From assembly GCF_023913515.1 (NCBI RefSeq), contig NZ_CP099393.1, positions 248,001 through 312,000 of the forward strand: a stretch of 64,000 bases of DNA, given 5' to 3'. The position numbers and the translations under genes are program-made. Under the pieces are notes generated by a model, which saw only the letters and a program-made list of their open reading frames with translations, was not told where the DNA came from and did no database searches. Source of the DNA: Natronococcus sp. CG52. Its GTDB lineage: Archaea; Halobacteriota; Halobacteria; Halobacteriales; Natrialbaceae. Positions 1 to 8,170 of the stretch are shown one piece after another. Within the stretch, counting starts at the first letter, position 1. Every line of letters starts with the position of its first letter.

Positions 1-1
1 C

Positions 2-247
2 TCGAGCGCGATCGTAATTGGGTTCGTTGCTCTCGCAATGATCGCGACGTTTCGTGCTGCGCTCGGAAACTGGTACACCAGCATCGGCGGGGTCCGAATC
101 GTTACCGAGGGATACCTCTACCTCGGAATCAGTATCGGGCTTGCAGTGTTTCTCTTCTACGAGATCACCAAAATCAAGCAAGTGCTCGGTGTGGAAGTAG
201 GACAGTCATCGAAAGCAAGCGCGGGATCGGATACGGAGGAACTCTAA
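2..247 (+). CDS. TRAP transporter small permease (DctQ-type), 3' part only
   Basis: The reading frame is open from the window edge, so only the C-terminal ~81 residues are present. What is visible is a hydrophobic stretch, a short polar loop with NWYTS, then a second membrane helix (YLYLGISIGLAVFLFYEI) followed by a charged tail. This matches the last helix of the four-helix small subunit of a tripartite ATP-independent periplasmic transporter. The stop is one base before the ATG of the large permease, so the two are translationally coupled. The solute-binding protein is presumably upstream, outside the window. Substrate cannot be read from this fragment; the neighbouring sugar-acid enzymes make a sugar acid or dicarboxylate likely. 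Confidence 0.8.
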   Translation, partial: SSAIVIGFVALAMIATFRAALGNWYTSIGGVRIVTEGYLYLGISIGLAVFLFYEITKIKQVLGVEVGQSSKASAGSDTEEL

Positions 248-248
248 G

Positions 249-1541
249 ATGGATCTGCTAATCATCGGCTTTCTCTTCCTGGGCGTGTTGCTTCTGTTGT
301 ACGGAGCTGGCGTTCCCGTCGCAATCGCGATGGGTGTGACCAGCGTTGTCGTGATGGTCTCGCCCTATGGGACCGGCCTCAACCTGGGTGTGATCGCAAA
401 CCAGATGCTCTATGGCCTCAACACGTTCACCCTACTGGCAATCCCGTTCTACCTATTACTTGGGCGGTTGATGAATCACATCGGGATGACGCGGCGTATC
501 TTCCGGTTCGCGCAGGCGCTTGTGGGCCAACTGCGCGGCGGCATCGCGCACGTCAACATCGTCGCGAGTATGCTGTTCTCGGGCATGTCGGGACTCGCGG
601 TCGCTGACGCCGCCGGTCTCGGGCGTGTTGAGTACACCGCAATGCGCGAGAACGGGTACGACAAGCAGCTCTCGCTCGGCGTCACGGGCGGTTCATCCAT
701 CATTGGACCGATCATTCCCCCGAGTGTTCCGGTTATCATTTACGGCGTGCTTGCGGAGGAGTCGATCGGCGACCTCTTCTTAGCGGGCATCCTCCCAGGA
801 ATCCTCCTCGGACTGCTCATGATGGTGCTGGTCGTCGTGATCGTTCGCATGAGCGGATACGGGATCGACCAGGTGTTCGAATGGGACGAACTCTGGGAGA
901 GTTTCAGAGGCGCGTTCCTTGCCCTGTTGACGCCACTCCTCATTATCGGTGGGATTCTCTCCGGCTGGTTTACCGCGACCGAGGCGGGTGCGATTGCGAT
1001 CGTGTACGTCCTCCTCGTCGGCGCTTACTACGGCGAGCTTAACCCTCGCGGACTCCTCCAAGAAATGCGCGACAGTACAGTTGAAACGTTCTCGCTGACG
1101 TTCATCGTCGGCGTCGCCGCGCTGTACGGGCTGGTCGCGGTGCAACTCCAGCTCCCCATCATGATGGCCAACGCGATCACCGACTTCACGACCAACACCA
1201 CCCTCATCATCCTCCTCCTGGTGCTCCTGTTGCTCGTCGTCGGAACGTTCATGGAGACGATCGCAGCGATCTCCATCCTCGTGCCGGTGTTGATGCCCGT
1301 TCTCGAGATCTCTGGGATCGATCCGCTCCACTTCGGGATCGTGATGATCCTCACCCTCATGTTGGGGCTCCTGACGCCCCCGTTCGGCGTCATCCTCTTC
1401 GTCCTCGAGAAAGTGACTGACGCCAGCATCGAGGAGGTAATGAAGGCAGTGCTGCCGTTCTATCTCCCGATCCTAGGTGTGCTCTTCCTCATCATCATCT
1501 TCCCCGAGATCGTGACCATAGTCCCGGAGATAGCGAACTAA
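249..1541 (+). CDS. TRAP transporter large permease (DctM family)
   Basis: A 430-residue, almost entirely hydrophobic protein with about a dozen predicted membrane helices, the usual DctM length. It forms the sodium-driven translocation channel in the cytoplasmic membrane together with the small permease encoded one base upstream. Family-like stretches are GSSIIGPIIPPSVPVIIYG (about residue 146 on) and a late LGLLTPPFGVILFV; both fit the Pro-rich hairpin loops of the DctM/IT superfamily. The position next to sugar-acid dehydratase genes suggests import of an acidic sugar derivative, which is inference. A 183-codon antisense frame inside it is a shadow. Confidence 0.93.
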   Translation: MDLLIIGFLFLGVLLLLYGAGVPVAIAMGVTSVVVMVSPYGTGLNLGVIANQMLYGLNTFTLLAIPFYLLLGRLMNHIGMTRRIFRFAQALVGQLRGGIAHVNIVASMLFSGMSGLAVADAAGLGRVEYTAMRENGYDKQLSLGVTGGSSIIGPIIPPSVPVIIYGVLAEESIGDLFLAGILPGILLGLLMMVLVVVIVRMSGYGIDQVFEWDELWESFRGAFLALLTPLLIIGGILSGWFTATEAGAIAIVYVLLVGAYYGELNPRGLLQEMRDSTVETFSLTFIVGVAALYGLVAVQLQLPIMMANAITDFTTNTTLIILLLVLLLLVVGTFMETIAAISILVPVLMPVLEISGIDPLHFGIVMILTLMLGLLTPPFGVILFVLEKVTDASIEEVMKAVLPFYLPILGVLFLIIIFPEIVTIVPEIAN

Positions 1542-1740
1542 CCTCTCCTATCTTCGTCTGCCCCGATTAGGTTATTCCGGTCGACGAACGCATCCGTCTC
1601 TGATCGCCATTCGACCGGTATTACCACTCTCATAACCGATTTTCATTGAACGGCCGACACCCAGTTCGATGGTCGCGGCGCGAATCGAGCGCGAGATGGG
1701 CTACCAGAGTAATTATGAATCTTCGTAAACTGGATTCGGT

Positions 1741-2187
1741 ATGGACCGACTGCTAGTCGTCGTCGATGATTCGGAGACACACCGACAACTCCTCGAGAAG
1801 GCCGGCACGATCGCCGCCGGCGTCGGGTGTGAGTTAGTCGTCCTCGATATCGTTGACGAGAACGAGTTCACGGGTTCAGTCCAACGACAGGCGAATCGTG
1901 GTGGACAGGGTGAATCCTTCGACGAGGTGACGACGAAAGCCGCGGCGAACGCCCAAGAACTCGCCGACGAAGTGCTCGCCGATGAAGACATTGAGTACGA
2001 TGTTCTCGGTGTCGTCGGCAAGGTTCCGGACGACATTCTGACGGTCGCCGAGAAACAGGGCTGTGATCATATCTTCGTCGCCGGCCGCAAACGGTCTCCT
2101 ACCGGGAAAGCCGTCTTCGGAGATACGGCTCAGTCCGTGATTCTGAACTTCGACGGACCAGTAACCGTACTAACGGACAACAGCTGA
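1741..2187 (+). CDS. Universal stress protein (UspA family)
   Basis: A 148-residue single-domain Usp. It starts with the typical beta-strand plus Asp (MDRLLVVVDDS) and ends with the nucleotide-binding loop region GRKRSPTGKAVFGDTAQ and a final strand VTVLT. These small cytoplasmic proteins bind ATP or act as dimeric stress chaperones; the exact role is unknown. A TATA-like AATTATG about 28 nt before the ATG suggests a leaderless transcript. In haloarchaea Usp genes very often sit beside transporters, as here after the TRAP genes. Confidence 0.9.
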   Translation: MDRLLVVVDDSETHRQLLEKAGTIAAGVGCELVVLDIVDENEFTGSVQRQANRGGQGESFDEVTTKAAANAQELADEVLADEDIEYDVLGVVGKVPDDILTVAEKQGCDHIFVAGRKRSPTGKAVFGDTAQSVILNFDGPVTVLTDNS

Positions 2188-2227
2188 CGTTCACGCCCAC
2201 CAGCTTACACGAGAATCAGGAGAAAGC

Positions 2228-2245
2228 CCGCGACTTTAGTCGTGG
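2228..2245. repeat. Hairpin resembling the right end of an IS200/IS605 (TnpB) element
   Basis: CCGCGACT, two T, AGTCGTGG forms an 8-bp stem (one G-T pair). It is embedded in AAAGCCCGCGACTTTAGTCG, the kind of sequence that ends haloarchaeal TnpB-type (IS1341) elements. No tnpB gene lies beside it, so it would be an orphan end. An ordinary terminator for the two convergent neighbouring genes is the alternative. Confidence 0.45.
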
Positions 2246-2392
2246 AGTGATGCCAGGAGAGCGACAGTCAGCTCCGACAGTGGCGTGCTTGCACGGTATC
2301 TCATTTTGAACTCGAATGCGTCGTATATCATGTGGAACGCGGAAATTTGGCAGGGTATCCGAAACAGTTCCTTTGTTACAGAACCAAATCCA

Positions 2393-3565
2393 TCAGAGAT
2401 CAAGTCGGAACGCCCAATTCACAATGAGTAGTACGAGCGCGACACCAAGCAGAACGATCAGAACGCCGAACGAAACGACCCAGCCGAAGAGGTCCGCAAA
2501 CAATCCAACGGCAATAGAACCGCTTGAGGCGATGACCATGTATGCCGTTCGGATAAATCCGAACCCAGTATTTCGCTCTTCAGGAGAGAGATAATCCATA
2601 AACCGCGGAATTACCGCCGCACCCCACCCCATACTCAACCCAAGTAGGACGATGCCCCCGCCGACAGCGACGAATCCTGATCCAATCACGAGCAGCGACA
2701 GCCCTACAACCCCGCCACCGAGACAGACGCCGGTCGCGAGGTCGCGACCGTACCGATCCGAGAACGACCCGACGCCGATCTGCAGGACCCCCTGAACAAC
2801 GAAGTACGCCGCGAACAACCCGCCGGCGACGGTTGCGGAGTAGCCTTGGTGTTCAATCAGGAATGTTGGAAGGAATGACGCGATTCCTTGCCACGTGAAG
2901 TCGGCGATGATCGCAAGAACACCGGTGAAGAGGATAGGAGGTCGATTCATGACGCCGAGCAACGGCCGAATTTCGAGTTGGTTACGCATTGGCTGGTTCG
3001 GTCGTCGCGGTTCCGTTGGACGAACACGGAGAAAGAAGAGGACTAGAATAGGAACGGTGATGATTGCCGTAACGCTGACGGCCAGGCGCCAGCCGTACGC
3101 GACAGCGAGCCAGGCGACGACAACTGGTGTAACGAGCCCAGCCGCGGGAGCGCCTGCGTTGTGAACGCCCACCGCGGTGCCGAAATCGTCATAAATGCGG
3201 CTCAACAGTGTTGTTGCGACGCTATAGTGAAGCCCAGCTGCGGCACCCAAAAGGACGGTCCCGGCGAAGAAGACGGCGAGGTGAGGCGCAAATACGATGC
3301 TCAGGCTGAGGAGGCCGGTTCCGCCCACGGACGCAAGAATTACCAGGCGCTCGCCGTACCGGTCGGCGAGTACGCCGCTCGGAAACTGTGTTAACGCGTA
3401 CGCGAGCCACATCCCAGAGAGTGCGGCTCCGACAACCGCGTTCGAGACATCGAACGTGGTAGTTACTTCAGGGACGACCGGACTGATAGCGAGTCGCCCG
3501 ACCATCGTCACGAAGAACGCGAGAGTACACAGGGTGAGAACGGTATCCCGGTAGCGCCAGTTCAT
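2393..3565 (-). CDS. Major facilitator superfamily transporter
   Basis: 390 residues with about twelve membrane helices in two halves joined by a central polar loop (around PTEPRRPNQPMRNQLE). The loop between helices 2 and 3 carries the MFS signature GVLADRYGERLV and the second half repeats it as GSFSDRYGRDL. It is a secondary carrier in the cytoplasmic membrane. It is transcribed away from the UxaA cluster and converges on the Usp gene. Substrate is not identifiable; the layout resembles NarK/CynX-like or sugar-acid (ACS) carriers, and the next-door sugar-acid genes favour the latter. Confidence 0.88.
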   Translation of the reverse strand: MNWRYRDTVLTLCTLAFFVTMVGRLAISPVVPEVTTTFDVSNAVVGAALSGMWLAYALTQFPSGVLADRYGERLVILASVGGTGLLSLSIVFAPHLAVFFAGTVLLGAAAGLHYSVATTLLSRIYDDFGTAVGVHNAGAPAAGLVTPVVVAWLAVAYGWRLAVSVTAIITVPILVLFFLRVRPTEPRRPNQPMRNQLEIRPLLGVMNRPPILFTGVLAIIADFTWQGIASFLPTFLIEHQGYSATVAGGLFAAYFVVQGVLQIGVGSFSDRYGRDLATGVCLGGGVVGLSLLVIGSGFVAVGGGIVLLGLSMGWGAAVIPRFMDYLSPEERNTGFGFIRTAYMVIASSGSIAVGLFADLFGWVVSFGVLIVLLGVALVLLIVNWAFRLDL

Positions 3566-4030
3566 GGCTCTGATCGAATAGCCACTCCGTTTTTCGCGCT
3601 CGCACTGCGATAGATCCCTTTCACGTTACACGACCCACGCTCCTGACTTTACGATGGATTCCGGACATCGCCGCTCCAGCGGAATGGCAATATCGGCTTG
3701 ATGGGGAATCGAGGGAAACCAGCAGGTTACGGTCGACGAACGTTCCGGCGCGTTCATACTCTATCCTTCGGTTGTGTCCGTGCGTTGATCATGTAGTCCG
3801 CAACTCGGCTCACCAGTCGAATACCGGTTGCAGTCGTACGAACGGTCACAGGTTAAAAATATAAACACTGTGATGGCGGAACAGAATTCGTGCATACAAA
3901 TATACTATAAGTATACTTCTAGCCGTCTCCCAGCATTCACCGGGCACCCACCGTTCGCCCGTTGGAATGTTTCACTATATATCATTCATTCCAGAATCCT
4001 TTTATCGAGGGAGAGATGAGAACAGTACAC
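3566..4030. promoter_or_regulatory. Intergenic promoter region before the UxaA operon
   Basis: No gene is seen here. AT-rich blocks near 3855-3930 include TATAC-N5-GTATA (about 3902-3916), a small inverted repeat that could be an operator. TTTTAT at about 3999-4004 lies 27-32 nt before the ATG at 4031, the spacing expected of a haloarchaeal TATA box for a leaderless mRNA. An ACTATATATC block at 3973 would instead serve the alternative ATG at 4016. Confidence 0.4.
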
Positions 4031-5224
4031 ATGGAAACGTTCGAGGGGTACGACCGACCGGTCGGACCAGCAGGCGTCCGAAACTACGTCGCTGTCTTAC
4101 CGACGTCAGTCGCTGCGTCCCCGGTTGCCGAAGAGATAGCGAATCGTACAGGAGAGAACGTCCGAGCAACGCCCCATCAAATGGGGAGTGACCCACCGGA
4201 CGGTGCACGCGAACAGATCGCGCGAACCCTCACCGGTGTCGGAACGAATCCCAACGTCGGCGCCGCGCTTGTTATCGATCTCGGCACAGAGACGATCACG
4301 GCTGACGAGGTAGCCGACGAGATCGCCAACGCGGAGCGGCCTGTGGAGACACTCTCTATCCGTGAAGTGGGTGGGACGACGGCCGCCCTCGAGGACGGCG
4401 CTGAGAGCGCCCGCGCCCTCTGGGATGAGATTGCGGAGCAGCGGCGTGTCGAGTGCGATGCGAGCGAACTGCGGTTCGGCGTCGAATGCGGCGGATCGGA
4501 CGCGACCAGCGGAATCGCCGCGAATCCCTCGGTCGGTGCGGCCTGCGATCTGCTGGTCGAAGACGGCGGTACAGCTACATTCTCCGAGACACCGGAGTTT
4601 ATTGGCGCTGAACACATCCTTGCCGATCGGTGCGTCGACAACGACGTTCGTGAGCAGATGCTGGCCCGCGTCGACCGGAGAGAGGCGAACGCCGAGTTGA
4701 TGGGTGTCGACTTCCGCGGTGCGCAGCCGAGTCCCGGAAATCAAGAAGGCGGCCTCACGACCATCGAGGAGAAAAGCCTCGGCGCCATCTCGAAGGGCGG
4801 AACGACCCCTGTTCGCGGTATCGTCGACTACGCCGAGCGCCTGCCCGTCGGAGGCGGGTTGGTGTTGATGGATACGCCAGGCTACGACGTCGAGAGCGTT
4901 GTTGGGAAAGTCGCTGGCGGCGCGCAGGTGATCGCGTTTACCACCGGCCGTGGATCGACGACGGGGAATCCGATCGCGCCGGTGATCAAGGTGACCGGTA
5001 ATCCGAAAACAGCCCATCGGCTCGCCAATAATATGGACGTCGATGCGAGTACAGTCATTGACGGCGAGTCAATCGCCTCAGTCGGCGAGCGAATCTACGA
5101 GAAACTGTTGTCGGTGGCCAGCGGCGAACGGACCGCTGCGGAGGTGCGGCGCTTGGAGGAGTTCGCCATCAACGAAATCCAGCCGAACGAACTGGCGGAA
5201 CGACGGGGTGAAACGGGAGCATGA
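4031..5224 (+). CDS. UxaA-family dehydratase large subunit, paralogue 1
   Basis: A 397-residue relative of the C-terminal domain of altronate/galactarate dehydratases, which remove water from sugar acids to give 2-keto-3-deoxy acids. It starts EGYDRP..GVRN as family members do. Conserved C-terminal-half motifs are intact: ECGGSD (152-157), EHILADRC (194-201) and GGLTTIEEKSLG (240-251). The N-terminal-half motif that paralogue 2 keeps as HDHGCAQ/GLGCE is degraded here to HQMGSDP/DLGTE, losing both Cys. It overlaps the SAF gene by ATGA (coupled translation). ATGs at 3962 and 4016 are alternatives; 4031 fits the TATA spacing. Function as dehydratase is family-based, substrate unknown. Confidence 0.85.
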   Translation: METFEGYDRPVGPAGVRNYVAVLPTSVAASPVAEEIANRTGENVRATPHQMGSDPPDGAREQIARTLTGVGTNPNVGAALVIDLGTETITADEVADEIANAERPVETLSIREVGGTTAALEDGAESARALWDEIAEQRRVECDASELRFGVECGGSDATSGIAANPSVGAACDLLVEDGGTATFSETPEFIGAEHILADRCVDNDVREQMLARVDRREANAELMGVDFRGAQPSPGNQEGGLTTIEEKSLGAISKGGTTPVRGIVDYAERLPVGGGLVLMDTPGYDVESVVGKVAGGAQVIAFTTGRGSTTGNPIAPVIKVTGNPKTAHRLANNMDVDASTVIDGESIASVGERIYEKLLSVASGERTAAEVRRLEEFAINEIQPNELAERRGETGA

Positions 5225-5535
5225 AGGGCGAAGTGCTCGGTAACCTCGCGCTGCATATGACCGCCGATGACAACGTCGTAACGGCCATCGACGATCTCGA
5301 GGCCGGAACCGAGATTCCGTACGACGGTGATACCGTAGAACTCGTTGAAGACGTCCCGTTCGGCCATAAGATCGCCCTGATAGCGTTCGAATCTGGCGAC
5401 ACGGTTATAAAGTACGGCGAGAGCATCGGTCAACTGACCGAGTCCGTCGAGCCGGGCGAATGGGTCCACACCCACAACTGCGAGAGTACCCGTGGTCGCG
5501 GAGACCTCGCCGCCGGGAACGAGGAGGTGGCCTGA
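5221..5535 (+). CDS. UxaA-family dehydratase small subunit (SAF domain)
   Basis: 104 residues corresponding to the N-terminal SAF domain of altronate dehydratase, encoded separately as is usual in archaea. Visible family features are the early LHMTADDNVVTAIDDLEAGTE, the PFGHKIAL segment and the closing WVHTHNCES, where His and Cys probably sit at the substrate or metal site. It overlaps both neighbours (ATGA with the gene before, TGATG with the gene after), so the three subunits are made from one mRNA and probably assemble together. Confidence 0.88.
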   Translation: MKGEVLGNLALHMTADDNVVTAIDDLEAGTEIPYDGDTVELVEDVPFGHKIALIAFESGDTVIKYGESIGQLTESVEPGEWVHTHNCESTRGRGDLAAGNEEVA

Positions 5536-6683
5536 TGTCGGCGCCAGAAAGCGAACGCTTGTCTACCGAAGCTGCCGACCCGTTGGAGGACGACGTCAAA
5601 GCCTATCAACGATCAAACGGGGAGATCGGTGTCCGAAATCGCGTGCTCGTCGCGCCGTCAGTTATCTGCTCACACATCGTAGCAGATCGTATCGCTGAAG
5701 CTTCCGAGGGCGCCGTAAGCGCCCCGCACGACCATGGCTGTGCCCAGATCGGTGCGGACCACGAACAGACCGAGCGAACGTTGCTGAGCCTCGCACAAAA
5801 CCCGAACGTTGCGGGGACGACGGTGGTTGGTCTCGGCTGCGAGCACCTGCAGAGCGGCCCGTTTGCGGACCGTATCGGAGACAGCGGCGTCCCGGTCCGC
5901 GAAACAGCGATCCAAGACGCGGGAGGGACTGATGCCTGTCTCGAAGAGGGCATCGAGGCAACGACTGACCTCGTCTCGGCGGCGGAAACCGCCGATCGGA
6001 CTGACGCCGCGCTCGCAAATCTCACCGTCGGTATCGTGAGTTCGGATCTGGAGGAATCGACTCGAACGATCGCGGATCCATTGGTCGGCGAAGCTGTCGA
6101 CAGCCTACTAGAAGCTGGTGCGCGCGTTCTCGTCACGGGTACCGAACGACTGGTCTCCGATGCGGATGCCGCTGCTGGCCGCGCTGAGACCGACGAGGTT
6201 GGCGAGAAGATTCGCAAAGCAGTCGATCGATCGGCGGCACAGCCCGGAAATGTTCGAGGGATCGTCCATCGAGCCGCGGACCTGCCGTTCGAGTCCGTCG
6301 TCGGAGCTTGGGGAGCCGCATCCCCCGCAGAGTTCGTCTCGTACGGGGATCGGGCGTCCGTTGACGACGGACTTGTCGTCGTCGACTCGCCGTCGCGATT
6401 CGAGGAAGCCACAACAGCGCTCGCAGCAGCCGGCGCCTCGATCGTCGTTCACGTGACCGCTGAAGGGATCCCCACTGGACACCCGATCGTTCCCGTTCTC
6501 AAGGTAACGGGAGATGGCGTGACTGCCGATGCGCTCGCAGACGATATCGATGTCAATGCACAGTCGGCGTCTCCGGATGACTTGCTCGCAGAACTCCGCC
6601 GAATAGCCGACGGGCACCCGACAGCATCAGAACAGCACGGACTTACGAAGTTCGCGATAAATCGCGTCGGCCCTTCGATGTAA
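5535..6683 (+). CDS. UxaA-family dehydratase large subunit, paralogue 2 (divergent)
   Basis: 382 residues, homologous to paralogue 1 along its length (compare NPNVGAALVIDLG with NPNVAGTTVVGLG, and the shared PVLKVTG / PVIKVTG and KFAINRVGP / EFAINEIQP near the ends). It keeps the N-terminal-half motifs HDHGCAQ (65-71) and GLGCE (99-103). It lacks the C-terminal-half motifs: ECGGSD is replaced by IVSSDLE and the TTIEEKSLG stretch is missing. This is the mirror image of paralogue 1. It is therefore unlikely to act alone; a heteromer with paralogue 1 and the SAF subunit is the simplest reading. The start at 5535 overlaps the SAF stop; an upstream in-frame ATG at 5460 lies inside the SAF gene and is less likely. 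Confidence 0.83.
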   Translation: MSAPESERLSTEAADPLEDDVKAYQRSNGEIGVRNRVLVAPSVICSHIVADRIAEASEGAVSAPHDHGCAQIGADHEQTERTLLSLAQNPNVAGTTVVGLGCEHLQSGPFADRIGDSGVPVRETAIQDAGGTDACLEEGIEATTDLVSAAETADRTDAALANLTVGIVSSDLEESTRTIADPLVGEAVDSLLEAGARVLVTGTERLVSDADAAAGRAETDEVGEKIRKAVDRSAAQPGNVRGIVHRAADLPFESVVGAWGAASPAEFVSYGDRASVDDGLVVVDSPSRFEEATTALAAAGASIVVHVTAEGIPTGHPIVPVLKVTGDGVTADALADDIDVNAQSASPDDLLAELRRIADGHPTASEQHGLTKFAINRVGPSM

Positions 6684-6808
6684 GCCACGGTACACGATTT
6701 TGTTTCTGAGACGCCAGCCGATTCAGAACTGGTAGCGAGAGACGAAAAGCAGCGATCTCGGAGAGCGAAAATCATTCGTTAGATAATTCCGTATGATTCG
6801 GCGTCAAT

Positions 6809-7981
6809 TCACTCGTATACGTGGACACTCCCGGTTTGGTTAGCTTCGATGAAGTCCCAGTCGTAGTTGACGCCAAGCCCTGGTCCGTCCGGAACCGGAA
6901 CCGTTCCATTGTCGTCGATCGCATCGATGTAGTCCGAGTAATCGCCGTCGTACACCGGTGGAATCGGGTTCTGACAGTTGGGGTGAACGAGTGCCAGTTC
7001 GTAGTAGTTCGTGTTTCGCGTCGCAGCCATACAGTGACGTTGTGCCGGACCAGGCGCGTGGAACTCGACGTCGAGTCCGAATCCCTCGGCCATTCGAGCG
7101 ATCTTTATCGCGCCCGTAATACCCGCATCGTACTCAGGGTCAGCTCGAACGAAATCCGTCGCCCCGTTAGCCACAAAGTCCGTATGGCTTTCGAGACCCC
7201 GGATGTGTTCGGTCTGTAACAGAGGCGTCTCGAGATGCTCACGAAGTGTCTCGTGACCATGCTGAGAAATCCCCGCATCCTTGTACGGATCCTCGTACCA
7301 GAAGAAGTCCTCTTCGTCACAAGTCCTGCCAATTTTCAGTGTATCAGCCCACGTTTCGATCTGGCAGGCCGGATCGAGCATGAGGTCCATCTCGTCTCCG
7401 ACTCGCTCGCCGACGGCGTGGATCATCTCGATGATCTCCTCTGTATCCCGCTTGGCTTCCGTCCAGGTATGAATCTTGTATCCCGGATACCCCATCTCGA
7501 GACACTCCTCACCGAAGTCGGCGAAGTCTTCGGGCGTTTCGAGCCCGCCGTTCTCGTCTCCGGGGTACGTCGAGGCATAGGCTGGAAGGCGCTTGCGGTA
7601 GGTACCGAGGAGTTCGTGGACCGGTGCATCGTAGTACTTGCCGGCGAGATCCCAGAGTGCGATGTCGATCGGGCCGATGCCCATCCGGTCGTACTTGCGA
7701 AGGGCGCGTTTGATCTCGCTCCAGTGTTTCTCGCGCTCGAGCGGGTTCTTGCCGACGAGGTAATCGGCGAACATGTTGATCTGGGCGGCGCCCGGCGAGT
7801 TGCCGCCGACGTACTCGCCCGTCACCCCCTCGTCGGTGTGGATCTCGAGCGCGAACAGTTTTCGCTCCATCTCGTTGCCTGGCTCGTAGACTGGATCGAA
7901 TCCGTACGGAGAGTATCCAACATCTTCAACGGTGAAGCTGAACTCGGTGGATCGAATAGCTGTAATCGTTGGCGTCGTCAT
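6809..7981 (-). CDS. Enolase-superfamily sugar-acid dehydratase (mandelate racemase type)
   Basis: A 390-residue member of the mandelate racemase/muconate lactonizing group. The N-terminal cap domain is followed by a (beta/alpha)7-beta barrel with K169-I-H171 at strand 2, metal ligands D203, E230 and E258, and the His-Asp side of the site at D281 and H308. Members abstract the alpha proton of a sugar acid and eliminate water. The K-x-H variant of the usual K-x-K means the exact substrate cannot be inferred. The start used reads MTTPT; MVAS at 7996 is an in-frame alternative, and the longer frame to 8482 is an antisense shadow of the LarA gene. It is divergent from that gene with promoters between. 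Confidence 0.87.
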   Translation of the reverse strand: MTTPTITAIRSTEFSFTVEDVGYSPYGFDPVYEPGNEMERKLFALEIHTDEGVTGEYVGGNSPGAAQINMFADYLVGKNPLEREKHWSEIKRALRKYDRMGIGPIDIALWDLAGKYYDAPVHELLGTYRKRLPAYASTYPGDENGGLETPEDFADFGEECLEMGYPGYKIHTWTEAKRDTEEIIEMIHAVGERVGDEMDLMLDPACQIETWADTLKIGRTCDEEDFFWYEDPYKDAGISQHGHETLREHLETPLLQTEHIRGLESHTDFVANGATDFVRADPEYDAGITGAIKIARMAEGFGLDVEFHAPGPAQRHCMAATRNTNYYELALVHPNCQNPIPPVYDGDYSDYIDAIDDNGTVPVPDGPGLGVNYDWDFIEANQTGSVHVYE

Positions 7982-8170
7982 GTGGGAAGCTACCATATGT
8001 ATCAGATATGTGTTTCTGTTTATTGGTTCCGATTCCGGCTGCTCAACCCGACGCAACCGATTGAAAAATCGTCCGTGAGAATCGAACTCTTCGATGGAGA
8101 CAGCGAGAGAAGTAGCGTAGCAGCGCATCGGCCACGTACCTTTATGGCGCTCTGAACGGTCGTTCATCTT

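Noticed and set aside
780-1331. 183-codon minus-strand frame inside the TRAP permease gene
   Set aside because: Antisense shadow of a hydrophobic gene; extreme Glu/Arg/Asp composition without any pattern.
4106-5017. 303-codon minus-strand frame
   Set aside because: Lies wholly antisense to UxaA paralogue 1, which has clear motifs; typical high-GC shadow.
7235-8155. 306-codon plus-strand frame
   Set aside because: Antisense to the enolase-superfamily gene, which carries a full catalytic set.
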